In this document: in pieces, positions 42,675 through 53,426 of the stretch
Position numbering within the stretch: position 1 is the first letter of the stretch
How the letters are laid out: each line of letters starts with the position of its first letter
NCBI GenBank assembly: GCA_963791995.1
Contig: CAWBUQ010000016.1
Span: 1-64,000 of the forward strand
DNA length: 64,000 bases
From: Bog-473 sp963791995
Lineage (GTDB): Bacteria > Actinomycetota > Acidimicrobiia > Acidimicrobiales > RAAP-2
Direction of reading: 5' to 3'
The notes under the pieces: generated by a model
Databases searched by the model: none
The model's input: the letters and a program-made list of their open reading frames with translations, nothing else
What the model was told of the DNA's origin: nothing
Program-made: the position numbers and the translations under genes

Positions 42675-43635
42675 GCGGCCGCGGCCACGCCGCCCCGCTG
42701 GGTCCAGAGGCGGCGGCAGCGGCGGCAGCGGGAGGCCACGGCCTGCGACAGCGCCCTCACGGCGCAAGGAGGCCGGCGCTGGCCTATCTCCTGCTCCTCC
42801 CGGCCATGGTGCTCTTCGGCGTCTTCTCCTTCTATCCCTTCTTCCGCAACTTCAAGCTGATGCTGTACCAGACGCCCCCGGTGCCCGGGCTCCCGTCGCA
42901 CTACGTCGGGCTGCACCAGATCATGCCCGACCATCACCTCGACGCAGTTCACCCAGAGCCTGGTGACGACCCTCATCTTCGTCGTGCTGGTGGTCCCGAT
43001 CTCGCTCATCGCGGGCCTCGCGCTGGCCGTGGCCGCGCACCGCAAGCTCAAGGGCATGAGCGTCTACCGGATGATCTTCTCCTCCACGGTGGTGAGCTCG
43101 GTCGCCGTGGCCTCGGTCGTCTTCGGCACCCTGCTCAATCCCGTGGTCGGCCTCCTGCCCTGGCTCGGCATCAACCCGACCCCGCCCGCGCTCGAGAGCT
43201 CGACGTGGGCCCTGCCCGCGGTGGCGCTGATCACCGATCTGGCAGTTCCTCGGACTGTCCTTCATCATCATGTCGGCCGGTCTGTCCGTCGGTACCCGAC
43301 GAACTGCTCGAGGCGGCGCGCATCGACGGCGCCGGCGCCTGGACGCGGTTCTGGCGCATGACGGTGCCGCTGCTCTCCCCCACCATCTTCTTCGCCGTGG
43401 TGGTGAGCACCATCTACGCCTTCCAGGCCTTCGGCGCCATCGACATCCTCATCGGTGACACCAACGCCGTGCGCCTGCACACCAACGTGCTCATCTACAA
43501 CATCGTCACCACGCTGCAGATCGAGAACAACCCCGGCGCGGCCGCCATCATGGCGACGGTCCTCTTCCTCATCATGCTGGGCTGACCCTGCTGCAGATGC
43601 GCTTCTTCGAACGGCGGGTGAGCTATGCCCGCTGA
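42653..43635 (+). CDS. ABC importer permease 1 (MalF/UgpA type), frameshifted
   Basis: Membrane subunit of the CUT1 importer, about 327 residues. The N-terminus has a long Ala-rich leader, then helix 1 (LAYLLLLPAMVLFGVFSFYP) and TQSLVTTLIFVVLVVPISLI in the next frame; the EAA loop DELLEAARIDGAGAWTRFWR contacts the ATPase, and the protein ends with helices through IMATVLFLIMLG and a short RRVSYAR tail. Frame changes near 42930, 43245, 43290 and 43580. ATG 42653 overlaps the ATPase gene; the end overlaps the second permease by 11 bases. Confidence 0.85.
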
Positions 43636-44538
43636 GGCCGCCGCCGTGCATGGCGACGAGGCAGGCCACGACCACGAGCGCCGTCGAGGACGTCAGCGAC
43701 GCCGCGTACCACCGGCCGCGCGGCGGCTGCGCACCATCGGCAGCTACGCGCTGCTGACCGCGGGGGCCATCATCGTGCTGTTCCCCATCTACGTGACGAT
43801 CGTCAACTCGCTGCTCGTGCCCGACCAGCTGGTCCAGCAGACCGCCGCCCCTCTTCCCGACCGACCCGCAGTGGCACAACTACGTCACGGCCTGGACGTC
43901 GGGCTCCATGTCCAAGTACATGGCGACCTCGGCCATCATGACCGTCGCCATCGTGGCGGGGCAGCTCGTGACGTCCATCCTGGCCGCCTACGCCTTCGCC
44001 TTCCTGCGCTTCCCCTTCAAGCGCACGCTGTTCGTCGTCTGCCTGGCCACGCTGATGATCCCGCTCGAGGTCACGTTCATCACCAACCTCGACACCGTCA
44101 CGCACCTTGCACTGGTTCAACACCTACGAGGGACTGGCCGTCCCCTTCCTGGCCACCGGCTTCGGCATCTTCCTGCTGCGCCAGGCGTTCCTGCAGATCC
44201 CGCGCGACCTCCAGGAGGCGGCCCAGCTCGACGGCTACGGGCATCTGCGCTTCATGACCCGGGTGGCGGTGCCCCTGGCCCGCCCGTCGCTGGCCGCCCT
44301 CGGCGTGTTCTCCTTCCTCGCCGCCTGGAACCAGTACCTGTGGCCCCTCGTCTCGACCGGCGGCCAGGCGCCGCTCAACACGGTCCAGATCGGCCTCAAG
44401 CAACTCCTCGGGACCCAGGTCTCGCAGATCCCCGTCTCGCTCGCCGGTGCGGTCATCGCGTTCGTGCCGCTGGTGATCCTGCTCCTGGTCTTCCAGAAGC
44501 AGCTGGTGCGCAGCCTGACCGCCGGCGCGGTCAAGTAG
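43625..44538 (+). CDS. ABC importer permease 2 (MalG/UgpE type), frameshifted
   Basis: Second membrane subunit of the CUT1 importer, about 304 residues. Helix 1 GSYALLTAGAIIVLFPIYVT is preceded by a basic leader; SKYMATSAIMTVAIVAGQLV, LRFPFKRTLFVVCLATLMIP and the EAA loop LQEAAQLDGYGHLRFMTRVA follow, then FSFLAAWNQYLWPLV, where the UgpE/MalG family has a conserved WNxxLxPL. Frame changes near 43850 and 44105. The ATG at 43625 lies inside the permease-1 gene. Confidence 0.87.
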
Positions 44539-44618
44539 GCGCCGTCGAGGTCACGCGCCCGCACGAGCGGGCCGGGGCGGTGCGCGGCGGCGGCGTGCCG
44601 GGTGCTAGGCAATGGAGC

Positions 44619-46027
44619 ATGCGGACCACTCGCTTCACCCGACTCGTCGCCGCGGCCTCTGGTCGTGACCTCGGCCAGCGACCGCCACCGCGGCCGCGGT
44701 GGCCACGGCCGGCGCACCGGCGGCCGGCGCCGCCAGCCTCCCGAGCTGCAACCTCAAGGCGCTGCCGAGCCACAAGGGCGTGGTGAAGATCACCTTCTGG
44801 AACTCCATGGTGCAGGCGAACGGGCAGACGCTGGCCGCCATCACCAACGCCTTCAACTCGTCGCAGACCAAGGTGCACGTGACGCTGGTCAACCAGGCCA
44901 GCTACGACGACACCTGGCAGAAGTACGAGGCCGGCCTGACCAACGGGCAGCTGCCCGACGCCGTGCAGCTCGAGGACCAGCGCACCCAGGCCGCCATCGA
45001 CACCCAGTCGTTCCTGCCCGTGCAGTCGTGCATGAACGCGGCCAAGTACTCGACCAGCGACTACCTGGCCCGGCCGCTCAACTACTGGAAGGTGAACGGC
45101 GTCGCAGTGGGCCCTCCCCTTCGCCGTCTCGGCGCCGATCGTCTATTACAACGAGAACGCCTTCACCAAGGCCGGCCTCAACCCGACCGACCCGCCGGCC
45201 ACGCTCCCCCAGATGGTGAGCGACGCCAAGGCGCTCAAGGCCTCGGGCAGCGGCATGGGGCTCGTCCTCGACCCGTGGCACCTCGAGACCTGGCTGGCCT
45301 CGGCCAACACGCTCTTCGTGAACAACAAGAACGGCCGCAAGAGCCGGGCCACCAAGGGCGTGTTCAACAACAAGACGTCCGTGTCGATCTTCAGCCAGCT
45401 CAGCCAGCTCGTGCGCTCGGGCGACGCCACGACCAACCCGTCGCACGGGCCCGGACGAGTACGACAACCTGCTCGGCATCGGAAGCGGCAAGTACGGCAT
45501 GACGATCGAGACGTCGGCCGCGCTGGGCACGGTGACCAAGCTGCTGGCGGGCGGCCAGTACGCCAACGTGAAGCTGGGCATCGGGCCGTTCCCGGTCTAC
45601 AGCTCTTCGGTCAAGGGCGGGATCGAGCCGGGCGGCTCCGGGCGTGTACATCTCGAACAAGGTGCCCGCCATCGAGCAGGCCGCCGCCTGGACGTACCTC
45701 TCCTACATCTGCAACACCCAGAGCCAGGCCACCTGGGCCGCCGGCACCGGCTACATCCCGGTGCGCAAGTCCTCGGCGCAGACGGCGACGGTGCAGCACC
45801 TCTGGACCACCGACCCGGGCTACAAGGTGGCCTACAACGAGATCAACAACGGCGCGAACGACCCCGCGACCCAGGGCTCGGTCATCGGCCCCTACGCCGA
45901 CGTGCGCACCGACGTGGTGAACGCCGAGATCTCCATGTACACCCAGGGCGTGTCGCCGTCCAAGGCGGTGTCGACGGCGCAGAACAACGTCAACCAGACG
46001 CTCTCGAACTACAACAGCCGGCTCTGA
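44619..46027 (+). CDS. Extracellular solute-binding protein of the CUT1 importer (UgpB-like), frameshifted
   Basis: An exported binding protein of about 469 residues. The signal region is broken by frame changes (MRTTRFTRLVAAA, then AGAPAAGAASLPSCN). The mature part begins VVKITFWNSMVQANGQTLAA, with FNSSQTKVHVTLVNQASYDD and QKYEAGLTNGQLPDAVQLED, typical of glycerol-3-phosphate/sugar-binding proteins, and continues through SAPIVYYNENAFTKAGLNP and GYIPVRKSSA to a C-terminal helix. Frame changes near 45110, 45450 and 45640. The order ATPase-permease-permease-binding protein matches Ugp-like operons but the sugar is unknown. A long hairpin follows the stop. Confidence 0.82.
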
Positions 46028-46031
46028 GCGG

Positions 46032-46085
46032 GCGAGGGCCGGCTCCTTGGCCGGCTCCTCGGCCGGCTCCCCGGCCGGCCCTCGC
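46032..46085 (+). terminator. Hairpin with tandem repeats after the importer operon
   Basis: A 12-base stem, GCGAGGGCCGGC (46032-46043) with GCCGGCCCTCGC (46074-46085), encloses a 30-base loop that itself consists of GGCCGGCTCC-type units in tandem. It begins 4 bases after the binding-protein stop and is followed by no U-run, so it could be an intrinsic-like terminator, an mRNA-stabilising structure or a repeat element. Confidence 0.55.
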
Positions 46086-46250
46086 CGGCCTCGCACACGG
46101 CCACGCCTGAGCAGGCGGCGCGACGTGCGGCCCGCAAGGGCCGAAAGTCACACCACCCGGGGATACCGCCATTGCCGGCGACGCGGTTGGGTACGATCGC
46201 TACACGGGCTTGGTCCTTACCGTGCCGGTCGGGGCACGACGTGGAGGGAA

Positions 46251-47287
46251 ATGGCATTGGCGATGGATGACCTGAACGGTACTGGCAGCGTCACCGCGTC
46301 ATGTTCGAGCACGCGACCGAGGGCATGCTCTTCGCGGCCCCCGACGGGCACGATCACGGCGGCCAACCCTGCGGCCTGCGCCATGCTCGCCATGACGGAC
46401 GAGGAGCATCTGCCTGCCTCGGCTGTGACGGCCTGATCGACCAGGAGGACCCGCGCTGGCAGATCGCCGTGGCCGAGCGGGACCGCAGCGGGTCCGCGGT
46501 GGCGCTGAGCCGGCTTCGTCGCGGGCGACGGCCGCTACGTCGAGCTCGAGACCACGACGCGGCTCTTCGTCAGCGGCGGACGGCGATCGTCCTGCGTCTT
46601 CAACATGCTGCGCGACGTCAGCAGCCGCATCGAGATCGAGCGCGAGATGGAGGAGGTCAGCGCCCGCCTGCTGGCGATCTCCCGCACCGACGAGCTGACC
46701 GGCTTCCAGAACCGGCGCGGGCTCGCTGGCCGCCGGGACGAAGTTGCTCCAGATCGCCGACAGCCAGTCGAGCCGACGTCGACGCGCTCTTCGTCGACGT
46801 CGGGCAACGTCAAGGAGCTCAACGACACGCTCGGCCATCAGGCCGGCGACGCCGCGCTCCAGGCCGTCGCCCGCGCGCTCGCCGTGGCCTTCCGCAAGGT
46901 GGACGTGCTCGCCCGCATCGGGGGCACGACGTTCCTGGCGCTGGCGCCCAATCTCGGTGAGACCGAGCGCGACGTCGTGACCGGCCGCATCCTCGAGCAC
47001 CTGGCGGCGCCCGGCACGACCGAGTTCGTCGGCGCCCCGATCGAGCGTGTCCTTCGGGTGGACCACCCGTCCGGCCGGGGACCGCTGTCACGCTCGAGGA
47101 GCTGGTGGCCCGCTCCGACCGGGCCATGCTCGAGGCCCGCGACGCCCGGCGGGCGGCTGTCGCGGCCCACTTCTCCGGCTTCTCCGGCCACGCCGCCGCG
47201 GCTGAGCTCGCCCACCCGGCGACCCGCCGTCGGAGGCCCTTTGCGCAGGTCAGCCCCGTCTGCGACCCTCTGGGATCCTATTCCTGA
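46251..47287 (+). CDS. PAS-GGDEF signalling protein with degenerate GGDEF motif, frameshifted
   Basis: A cytosolic protein of about 345 residues in many frames. An N-terminal PAS-like region (FEHATEGMLFAAPD, then ITAANPAACAMLAMTDEEHL) is followed by a helix ending SRIEIEREMEEVSARLLAIS and a GGDEF domain (RTDELTGFQNRRGL, NVKELNDTLGHQAGDAALQA, ALAVAFRKVDVLARIGGTTF). The signature is GGTTF in place of GG[D/E]EF, so the catalytic acidic residues are missing and diguanylate cyclase activity is doubtful; an indel artefact cannot change both residues while keeping frame, but consensus errors nearby keep this open. ATG 46251 has GGAGGGAA upstream. It may be a regulatory c-di-GMP or nucleotide receptor. 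Confidence 0.72.
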
Positions 47288-47332
47288 CTAATTCGACTGG
47301 ATTTAGCAATCCGCGTGTATTAGGTTAGCCGG
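47288..47332. promoter_or_regulatory. AT-rich promoter region of the sulfate importer
   Basis: The 45 bases before the sulfate-binding protein gene are the most AT-rich non-coding patch in this part of the window and contain TATTAG and TTCGAC elements. They should hold the operon promoter; I could not fit a convincing -35/-10 pair with normal spacing. Confidence 0.35.
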
Positions 47333-48378
47333 ATGCACCGAACGAACACTCACCTCTCCGCGCCCCGGCGCACCCGCGCACGTGCGCTCCGGTCGCCGCG
47401 TCGTCGCCGTCGGGACCGTGACGCTGGCCGGCCTGGCCTTCAGCGCCCTGCCCGCCGGCGCCTCAGGGCGGCACCGTCAGCCTGGTCGCCTACTCGACGC
47501 CCAAGCCGGCCTACACCGTGCTGGCCGCCGACTTCGCCAAGACCAAGGCCGGGGCGGGCGTGACCGTCTCGCCCTCCTTCGGGCCCTCGGGCACCCAGGC
47601 CACCTCGGTGGTCGACGGGCTGCCGGCCGACGTCGTCAACTTCTCGCTCGAGCCCGACATGGGCAAGGTCGTCAAGGCCGGCCTGGTCTCGAGCAGCTGG
47701 GCCACGAGACGCCGACCAAGGGCATGGTCACCGACTCCATCGTGTCCTTCGTCGTGCGCCCCGGGAACCCCAAGCACATCACCACCTGGGCCGACCTGGT
47801 GAAGTCCGGCGTGTGCGGTCGTCACGCCCAACGTGTTCAGCTCGGGCAGCGCGAAGTGGAACATCATGGCGGCCTACGGGGCCGAGCTGAAGCAGGGCAA
47901 GACACCCGCCCAGGCGCAGGCCTACCTGGCCAAGCTGCTGCACCACACGGTCGCCCAGCCGACCAGCGCCAGCGCCGCCCTGCAGACGTTCCTCTCGGGC
48001 CAGGGCGACGTCCTGCTCGACTACGAGGACGACGCGCTCTACGCCAAGAAGCAGGGTGAGGCGGTCCAGGTCGTCACGCCACCGCAGACGATCCTGATCC
48101 AGAACCCGATCGCGGTGACCAAGACCGCCAGCCCGGCGGCCAAGGCGTTCGTCTCCTACCTGCTCTCCCCCGCCGGCCAGACGGTGTGGGGCCAGCAGGG
48201 CTACCGCCCGGTCCTGCCCTCGGTGGCGGCGAAGTTCAACTTCCCCAAGCCGAAGACCCTCTTCACCATCGACAGCCTGGGCGGCTGGACGGCGGTGAAC
48301 ACGAAGTTCTTCGACCCCGAGACTGGCATCGTGGCCAAGGTCGAGCAGTCGCTTGGCGTCTCCACGTCGAGCGGGTAG
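47333..48378 (+). CDS. Sulfate ABC transporter substrate-binding protein, frameshifted
   Basis: An exported sulfate/thiosulfate-binding protein of about 345 residues. A basic leader and hydrophobic segment (VVAVGTVTLAGLAFSALPAG) form the signal; mature blocks are VSLVAYSTPKPAYTVLAADF, VSPSFGPSGTQATSVVDGLP, ADVVNFSLEPDM, VSFVVRPGNPKHITTWADL, VFSSGSAKWNIMAAYGAELK and FLSGQGDVLLDYEDDALYAK, the characteristic Sbp/CysP order, ending with TLFTIDSLGGWTAVNTKFFD. Frame changes near 47400, 47465, 47700 and 47818. First gene of the sulfate importer. Confidence 0.9.
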
Positions 48379-48405
48379 CGGGTCCGAACGGACTCGGTGG
48401 GCAGC

Positions 48406-49318
48406 GTGAGCGCATCGGTCGCCGACCTGGGTCTCCCGGGCGGCGAGCCACGTCCGCGCCCACGGCCGGCCGGGCCGGCGGCGGGGGTGCGCCGTCCCCC
48501 CTCGGCGCGCCCCCCGCCCTGACGCGGCGGGCGCCGTCGCCACCGCGGCGGCCCGGCGCTGGCCGTCACCTACCTGTCGCTGCTCGTCCTCCTGCCGCTC
48601 GCCGCCCTCCTCACCAACGCCTTCAGCAGCGGCTGGAGCGCCTTCTGGACCGCGGTCACCCACCCGAGGCGGTGGCCGCCCTCGAACTGACGCTGGCCGT
48701 GTCGGCCATCGTGGCGGTCGTCAACTCCATTGCCGGCCTGGCCATCGCCTTCGTGCTCGTGCGCGACGACTTCCGGGGCAAGGCGCTGGTCGAGCGCCGT
48801 CATCGACCTGCCCTTCGCGCTGCCGACCATCGTGGCCGGCCTCACCCTGCTCGCGCTCTACGGCGTCGAACAGTCCGTTCCACGTCAACCTGGCCGGCAC
48901 CCAGCTCGGCATCGGCGCCGCGTTGCTCTTCGTGACCCTGCCCTTCTGCGTCCGCAGCGTCCAACCGGTGCTGGCCGAGCTCGACGCGGAGATCGAGGAG
49001 GCCGCCGCCTCCCTCGGCGCCAGCCCGCGCCAGGTGCTCTGCGCCGGGTCGTGCTGCCGAGCATCCTCCCCGCGGTCCTCGCCGGCGCCGGCCTGGCCTT
49101 CGCCCGTGCCGTGGGCGAGTTCGGCTCGGTCGTGCTGATCTCGGGCAACCTGCCCTTCAAGACCGAGGTCGCGTCCTCCTAGATCTACAGCCTCTTCCAG
49201 AGCGGCGACCTCCCGGCGGCGAGCGCCGTCTCCGTCGTGCTGGTCGCCATCTCGCTGCTCGTGCTCCTCGGCATCGGCTGGGCCCGCCGCCGCTTCGACA
49301 TCTCCGGAGTCGGTGTGA
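48406..49318 (+). CDS. cysT: Sulfate ABC permease CysT, with premature stop and frameshifts
   Basis: Membrane subunit of the sulfate importer, about 300 residues reconstructed: GGEPRPRPRPAGPAAG leader, LAVTYLSLLVLLPLAALLTN helix, ALELTLAVSAIVAVVNSIAG, VIDLPFALPTIVAGLTLLAL, the EAA loop EEAAASLGASPRQVL and VVLPSILPAVLAGAGLAFAR, then TEVASS followed by an in-frame TAG at 49180 and IYSLFQSGDLPAASAVSVVL. The normal protein reads through that point (usually a Gln or Leu), so the TAG is either a real mutation or a base error. At least five frame changes occur. GTG 48406 is the likely start. The assumed stop overlaps the GTG of CysW. Confidence 0.75.
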
Positions 49319-50138
49319 AGCGCTCCCGCTGGCGCCTGCCGCTGCGCTACGCCGTGCTCGTCTACCTGGCCCTGCTGGTCGTCCTGCCCGTCGGGACGGT
49401 GTTCTACCGCGCCTTCCAGCACGGGCTCGGCACGGCGTGGGATGCGCTCACCGCGCCGGACGCCCTGCACGCGCTGTGGCTCACGCTGCTCGTCGCCGCT
49501 CATCGCCGTCCCGCTCAACACCGCCTTCGGCGTCGGGGTCTCGCTCATCCTGGCCCGCCACCGCTTCCCCGGCGCCTGGCTGCTCGACGCGCTCGTCGAC
49601 ATCCCCCTCGCCATCTCGCCCGTCGTCATCGGGCTCGGGTCTGATCCTCGTCTACGGCAAGACGGGCTGGTTCGGCAACTGGCTGGCCGCCCGGGGCATC
49701 ACGGTCATCTTCTCGTTGCCCGGCATCATCATGGCCTCGGCCGCGGTGTCGCTCCCCTACGTGGTGCGCGAGGTGCTGCCGGTGCTCCAGGAGATCGGCA
49801 CCGAGCAGGAGCAGGCGGCGCGCACGCTCGGCGCCCGGCCGCTGGCCGTGTTCTGCCGCATCACCCTCCCCAACATCCGCCGCGGCCTGGCCTACGGGAT
49901 CACGCTGACCACCGCCCGGGTCCTCGGCGAGTTCGGCGCGGTGGCCATCGTCTCGGGCGACATCGCCGGCAAGACCCAGACGCTGACCCTGTTCATCTCC
50001 AACAGCATCGAGAACCTCGAGCCCGAGAGCGCCTACGTCGGCGCGGTGGCCCTGTGCGTCGCCGCCCTCCTGGTGCTCACGATGCTGACCGTGACCGACC
50101 GCCGACGGGCCGACTGGCACACCAGGGCCACGCCGTGA
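49315..50138 (+). CDS. cysW: Sulfate ABC permease CysW, frameshifted
   Basis: Second membrane subunit, about 275 residues. It starts KRSRWRLPLRYAVLVYLALL, then VVLPVGTVFYRAFQHGLG, IAVPLNTAFGVGVSLILARH, DIPLAISPVVIGLG, LVYGKTGWFGNWLAARGITV and IMASAAVSLPYVVREVLPVL, with the EAA loop QEIGTEQEQAARTLGARPLA and LPNIRRGLAYGITLTTARVL. Frame changes near 49495 and 49640. Its GTG lies in the last bases of cysT, and its stop overlaps the cysA start (GTGA). Confidence 0.9.
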
Positions 50139-51199
50139 GCATCCGCGTCGAAGGCATCACCAAGCACTTCGGGGACGCGGTCGCGCTCGACGACGTCTCG
50201 CTCGAGGTGGAGTCCGGCTCGCTCACCGCCCTGCTCGGGCCGAGCGGCGGCGGCAAGTCGACCTTGCTGCGCATCATCGCCGGGCTCGACACGCCCGATA
50301 CCGGCACGGTGCGCATCGAAGGCGAGGACCTGACCGGCACGCCGGCGCGCAGTCGCGGCGTGGGCTTCTGCTTCCAGCACTACGCGCCGTTCCGCCATCT
50401 GACGGTGCGCCGCAACGTGGCCTTCGGCCTCGAGATCCGGCGGCGGCCCAAGGCCGAGATCAAGGCCCGGGTCGACGAGCTGCTCGAGCTGGTCGGGCTG
50501 GCGCATCTCGGCGACCGCTACCCCTCACAGCTCTCGGGCGGCCAGCGCCAGCGCATGGCGCTGGCCCGAGCGCTGGCCATCGAGCCCAAGGTGCTCCTGC
50601 TCGACGAGCCCTTCGGCGCGCTCGACGCACAGGTGCGCACGCAGCTGCGCCAGTGGCTGCGCGACCTGCACGACACGCTGCACGTGACGACGGTGTTGGT
50701 GACCCACGACCAGGAGGAGGCCATGGAGGTGGCCGACCGGCTGGCGATCATCAATCACGGCCGCCTCGAGCAGGTGGGCACGCCCGCCGACATGTACGAC
50801 CACCCGGCCAACGAGTTCGTGCTGACCTTCCTCGGCCCGGCGACGCGACTCGGCGGGCAGTGGGTGCGCCCGCACGACCTGGCACTGCATCGCGACGAGG
50901 GCGGCCGGCCCGAGCCCGGCGCCGTGCCCGGCACGATCACGCGGGTGACGCATCTCGGTTTCGAGGTCAAGGTCGACGTCGCCCTCGACGACGGTGCGTG
51001 CTGGGTGCAGCTCAGCCGCGGCACGGCGGCCGACCTGGGCCTCGCAGCGGGCCAGCGGGTCTGGGTGGTGCGGACCGACACGCCGGCGCCCGCGGAGGCG
51101 GCAGAGGCGCCGGCAGGAGAACTCGAAGTCCTGGCGACCCCGGCGCCGGTCGACGGCGGACGCGTGACGTCGGGCGCGGCGGGGTCCGGGTCCGCCTGA
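50135..51199 (+). CDS. cysA: Sulfate/thiosulfate ABC ATPase CysA
   Basis: An intact 354-residue ATPase of the sulfate importer. IRVEGITKHFGDAVALDDVS opens the fold; Walker A GPSGGGKSTLLRIIAG, Q-loop FCFQHYAPFRHLTV, signature LSGGQRQRMALARAL, Walker B VLLLDEPFGALDAQ and the switch VLVTHDQEEAMEVADR follow, with a C-terminal TOBE-like domain (WVRPHDLALHRDEGG). GTG 50135 overlaps cysW. The gene completes a four-component importer (binding protein, CysT, CysW, CysA). The last 40 residues are Ala/Gly-rich and variable. Confidence 0.95.
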   Translation: MSIRVEGITKHFGDAVALDDVSLEVESGSLTALLGPSGGGKSTLLRIIAGLDTPDTGTVRIEGEDLTGTPARSRGVGFCFQHYAPFRHLTVRRNVAFGLEIRRRPKAEIKARVDELLELVGLAHLGDRYPSQLSGGQRQRMALARALAIEPKVLLLDEPFGALDAQVRTQLRQWLRDLHDTLHVTTVLVTHDQEEAMEVADRLAIINHGRLEQVGTPADMYDHPANEFVLTFLGPATRLGGQWVRPHDLALHRDEGGRPEPGAVPGTITRVTHLGFEVKVDVALDDGACWVQLSRGTAADLGLAAGQRVWVVRTDTPAPAEAAEAPAGELEVLATPAPVDGGRVTSGAAGSGSA

Positions 51200-51209
51200 G
51201 CCCTCGGGC

Positions 51210-53324
51210 TCAGCCCGTCTGGGGGTGCGTCGGCGTCGAGCCGTCCGCGTTCACGATGTCGAAGCCGTCGGGGATGGTGAGCTGCCCCGGACCCGTGCCC
51301 GCCACGTCGGGCGTGCCGTACTGCCAGACCAGGGCCTGGGTCGTGGGATCGATGGCCGCCATGCGGTTGCGGTAGTCGTCGTTGGCCATGAAGACGCCGC
51401 TCGGGAGGCGCTCGACGAGCGAGGGCTGGTTGAGCCGGTTGATGCCGCGTCGGGGCCCGGTACTGGTAGAGGATCTGGCCCGCCCGGTTGAACTCGACGA
51501 TCCCGCCCGGGTTCTCGTAGTCCGCACACAGGTAGAGGTCAGGCCCGAGCTGCTGGGGGTCAGACGGGTAGCCGATGGCGAGGTGGGTCGTCCACACCAG
51601 CGAGCCGGTCGGCGTGTACTCGCTGATGTAGGAGCCGCTGGTCTCGGACACCAAGAAGTTCCCGTCGGCGAGCGGCGTGTCGCCGTTGGGGCCGCCGATG
51701 GATGTCGGCGGGTTGTGCACGCACGACCCCGTCGTCCCGATCTGGTGCACGATCGACCCGCCCGGGCTGATGACGAGGATCCGGCAGTTGTCGGCGTCGG
51801 CCACCGTCACGTCGCCGTTCTTCAACAGGTAGGCGTCGTCGGGCTCGTGGAGGTACCCGGGTGACGAACCAGGCTGGCCGGCGTGCCCGTAGCTCCACAG
51901 CAGCTTGCCGCTCGGGTAGCGCGATCTTGACGATGGTCTCGTTCTCCTCCTGGTTCGAGATGATGGCGGTGCCGTGGTCGACGAAGAAGGCGTCGTCGGG
52001 GAAGTAGAAGCCACCGGGTCCCGGCGGCGGCGGCATGGACGGCGGGTTCGGATACGTCCATACGACGGTGCCGGTGTCGTCGAGCGAGCAGCAGCCGGTT
52101 GTTGCCGCGGTCGGCGATGAGCAGCTTCTCACCGAAGTACGGCGAACCCGCGCCCGGCGCACCCGCGGTGCCGAACGTGATGTTGGGCGGCAGCATCTGC
52201 ACCGACGCCGCCGGCGTGGCGCCGCTCTCGCCGCCGAGCGAGCCAGGCCGTGTCCCCCACGACGGCGATGGCCGCGTTGGAGACCGGTGCCAGCAGGTGC
52301 CCGGCCACCAGCATCCGGTCCGAGTGCGGGTCGAAGGCGTAGATGGTGGCGCTGTCGGCCGACCCGCTGGTGCCGCCGGCGACGTAGATCACGCCACCGA
52401 GCGTCACGGCCGACGCCCCGAGCAGCGGCTGGGGCAGGTGGCCGATCAGCGTGATCCGTCCCGTAACGGTGTCGACCCGCTGGATCGCGTTGACCGCGCC
52501 CGCCCCCGCCGCCGACCTGCTCGCCGCCGAAGACGTAGATGACCCGGCCGAGCGCGGCCACGGCCGGGTAGCGCACCGGCACCGGCAGCGCGCCGACGTC
52601 GCGGAACCTGCGCGCCGTCGGTCGTGGCGAGCACCTCGGGGTCAGCGCGGGTCCCGTCGTACCCGCCGATCACGTAGGCCGTGCCCCCGATCGTGACCGC
52701 CGCGGCGTCCGAGCGCGGTTGCGGCAGCTGCCCCGCGACGCTCGCCGCCACGGACGCGCCGCCCGAGACCAGCGGTCCGAGGGGGAGGGACTGCACGGCG
52801 CCGACCGTCGTCGCCGCACCGCCGCCGAAGAGGAGCACGCGGCTGCCCACCACTGTGCCGGCCGCATCGTGGGTGGCCGTGACCAGGGAGCCGGCCGGTG
52901 CGGACGTGCCCCCCGGGACCCCGACGCTGACGACGCTCGCGCTCGACGAGAGTGCGGATGTCAGCCCGCCCAGGGCGACGACCTTGCCCCCGCCGGGCGC
53001 AGCGACCGCCACCGCACGGCTCGTTGGTTGCGCCAACTGCCACGGGAGGAGGCCCGACTCGATCGCGGCCGCGGCCGCCGTCGCCGCGGGGGTATGCGCC
53101 GACGCCGTACGCGGGTGCCCCCGCGGGTCCGAGGTCGATGCGCCATTGGCGTCGTGGGCAGGGGGATGCCCGGCGGGAGAAGACCCGCGGCTCACGACGG
53201 CGACGACGACGCCGGCGACCACCACGATGGCGAGGCCCGCGGTGAGGACGCTGCGTCGGCGTCGCTGCTCCGTTCGGCTCCGGCGAGCGGACGTGGCCTG
53301 GCTCGGGCCGGGGGGAATGCTCAC
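51210..53324 (-). CDS. Membrane-anchored kelch/NHL-type beta-propeller protein, heavily frameshifted
   Basis: A large extracytoplasmic protein of about 700 residues. A basic N-terminus is followed by one helix (SVLTAGLAIVVVAGVVVAVV), a Ser/Ala/His-rich linker, kelch-like blades (VVALGGLTSALSSSASVVSV, VLLFGGGAATTVGAV, AAAVTIGGTAYVIGGYDGT and VIYVFGGEQ), then NHL/PQQ-like blades (KLLIADRGNNRLLL, TAIISNQEENETIVKIALP, NGDVTVADADNCRILVISPG, NFLVSETSGSYISEYTPTGS). At least six frame changes interrupt it. It resembles secreted Vgb/arylsulfotransferase-like propellers, but no catalytic residues can be named. Its 3' end is 10 bases from the convergent cysA stop. Confidence 0.7.
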
Positions 53325-53426
53325 AGCAGAAGGAAACTCTGCTCGGGCGCCGGGTCTCCGGCAACCGCCTCAGGTCTAGTGCGACGACGCCTGCTCCATC
53401 CCAAGGTCGGATTGACCAGGCTGGAC

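Noticed and set aside
49180..49182. Pyrrolysine or other recoding at the cysT TAG
   Set aside because: No pyl genes or recoding signal; the TAG sits in a segment of ordinary conserved sequence next to many consensus errors, so mutation or base error is likelier.
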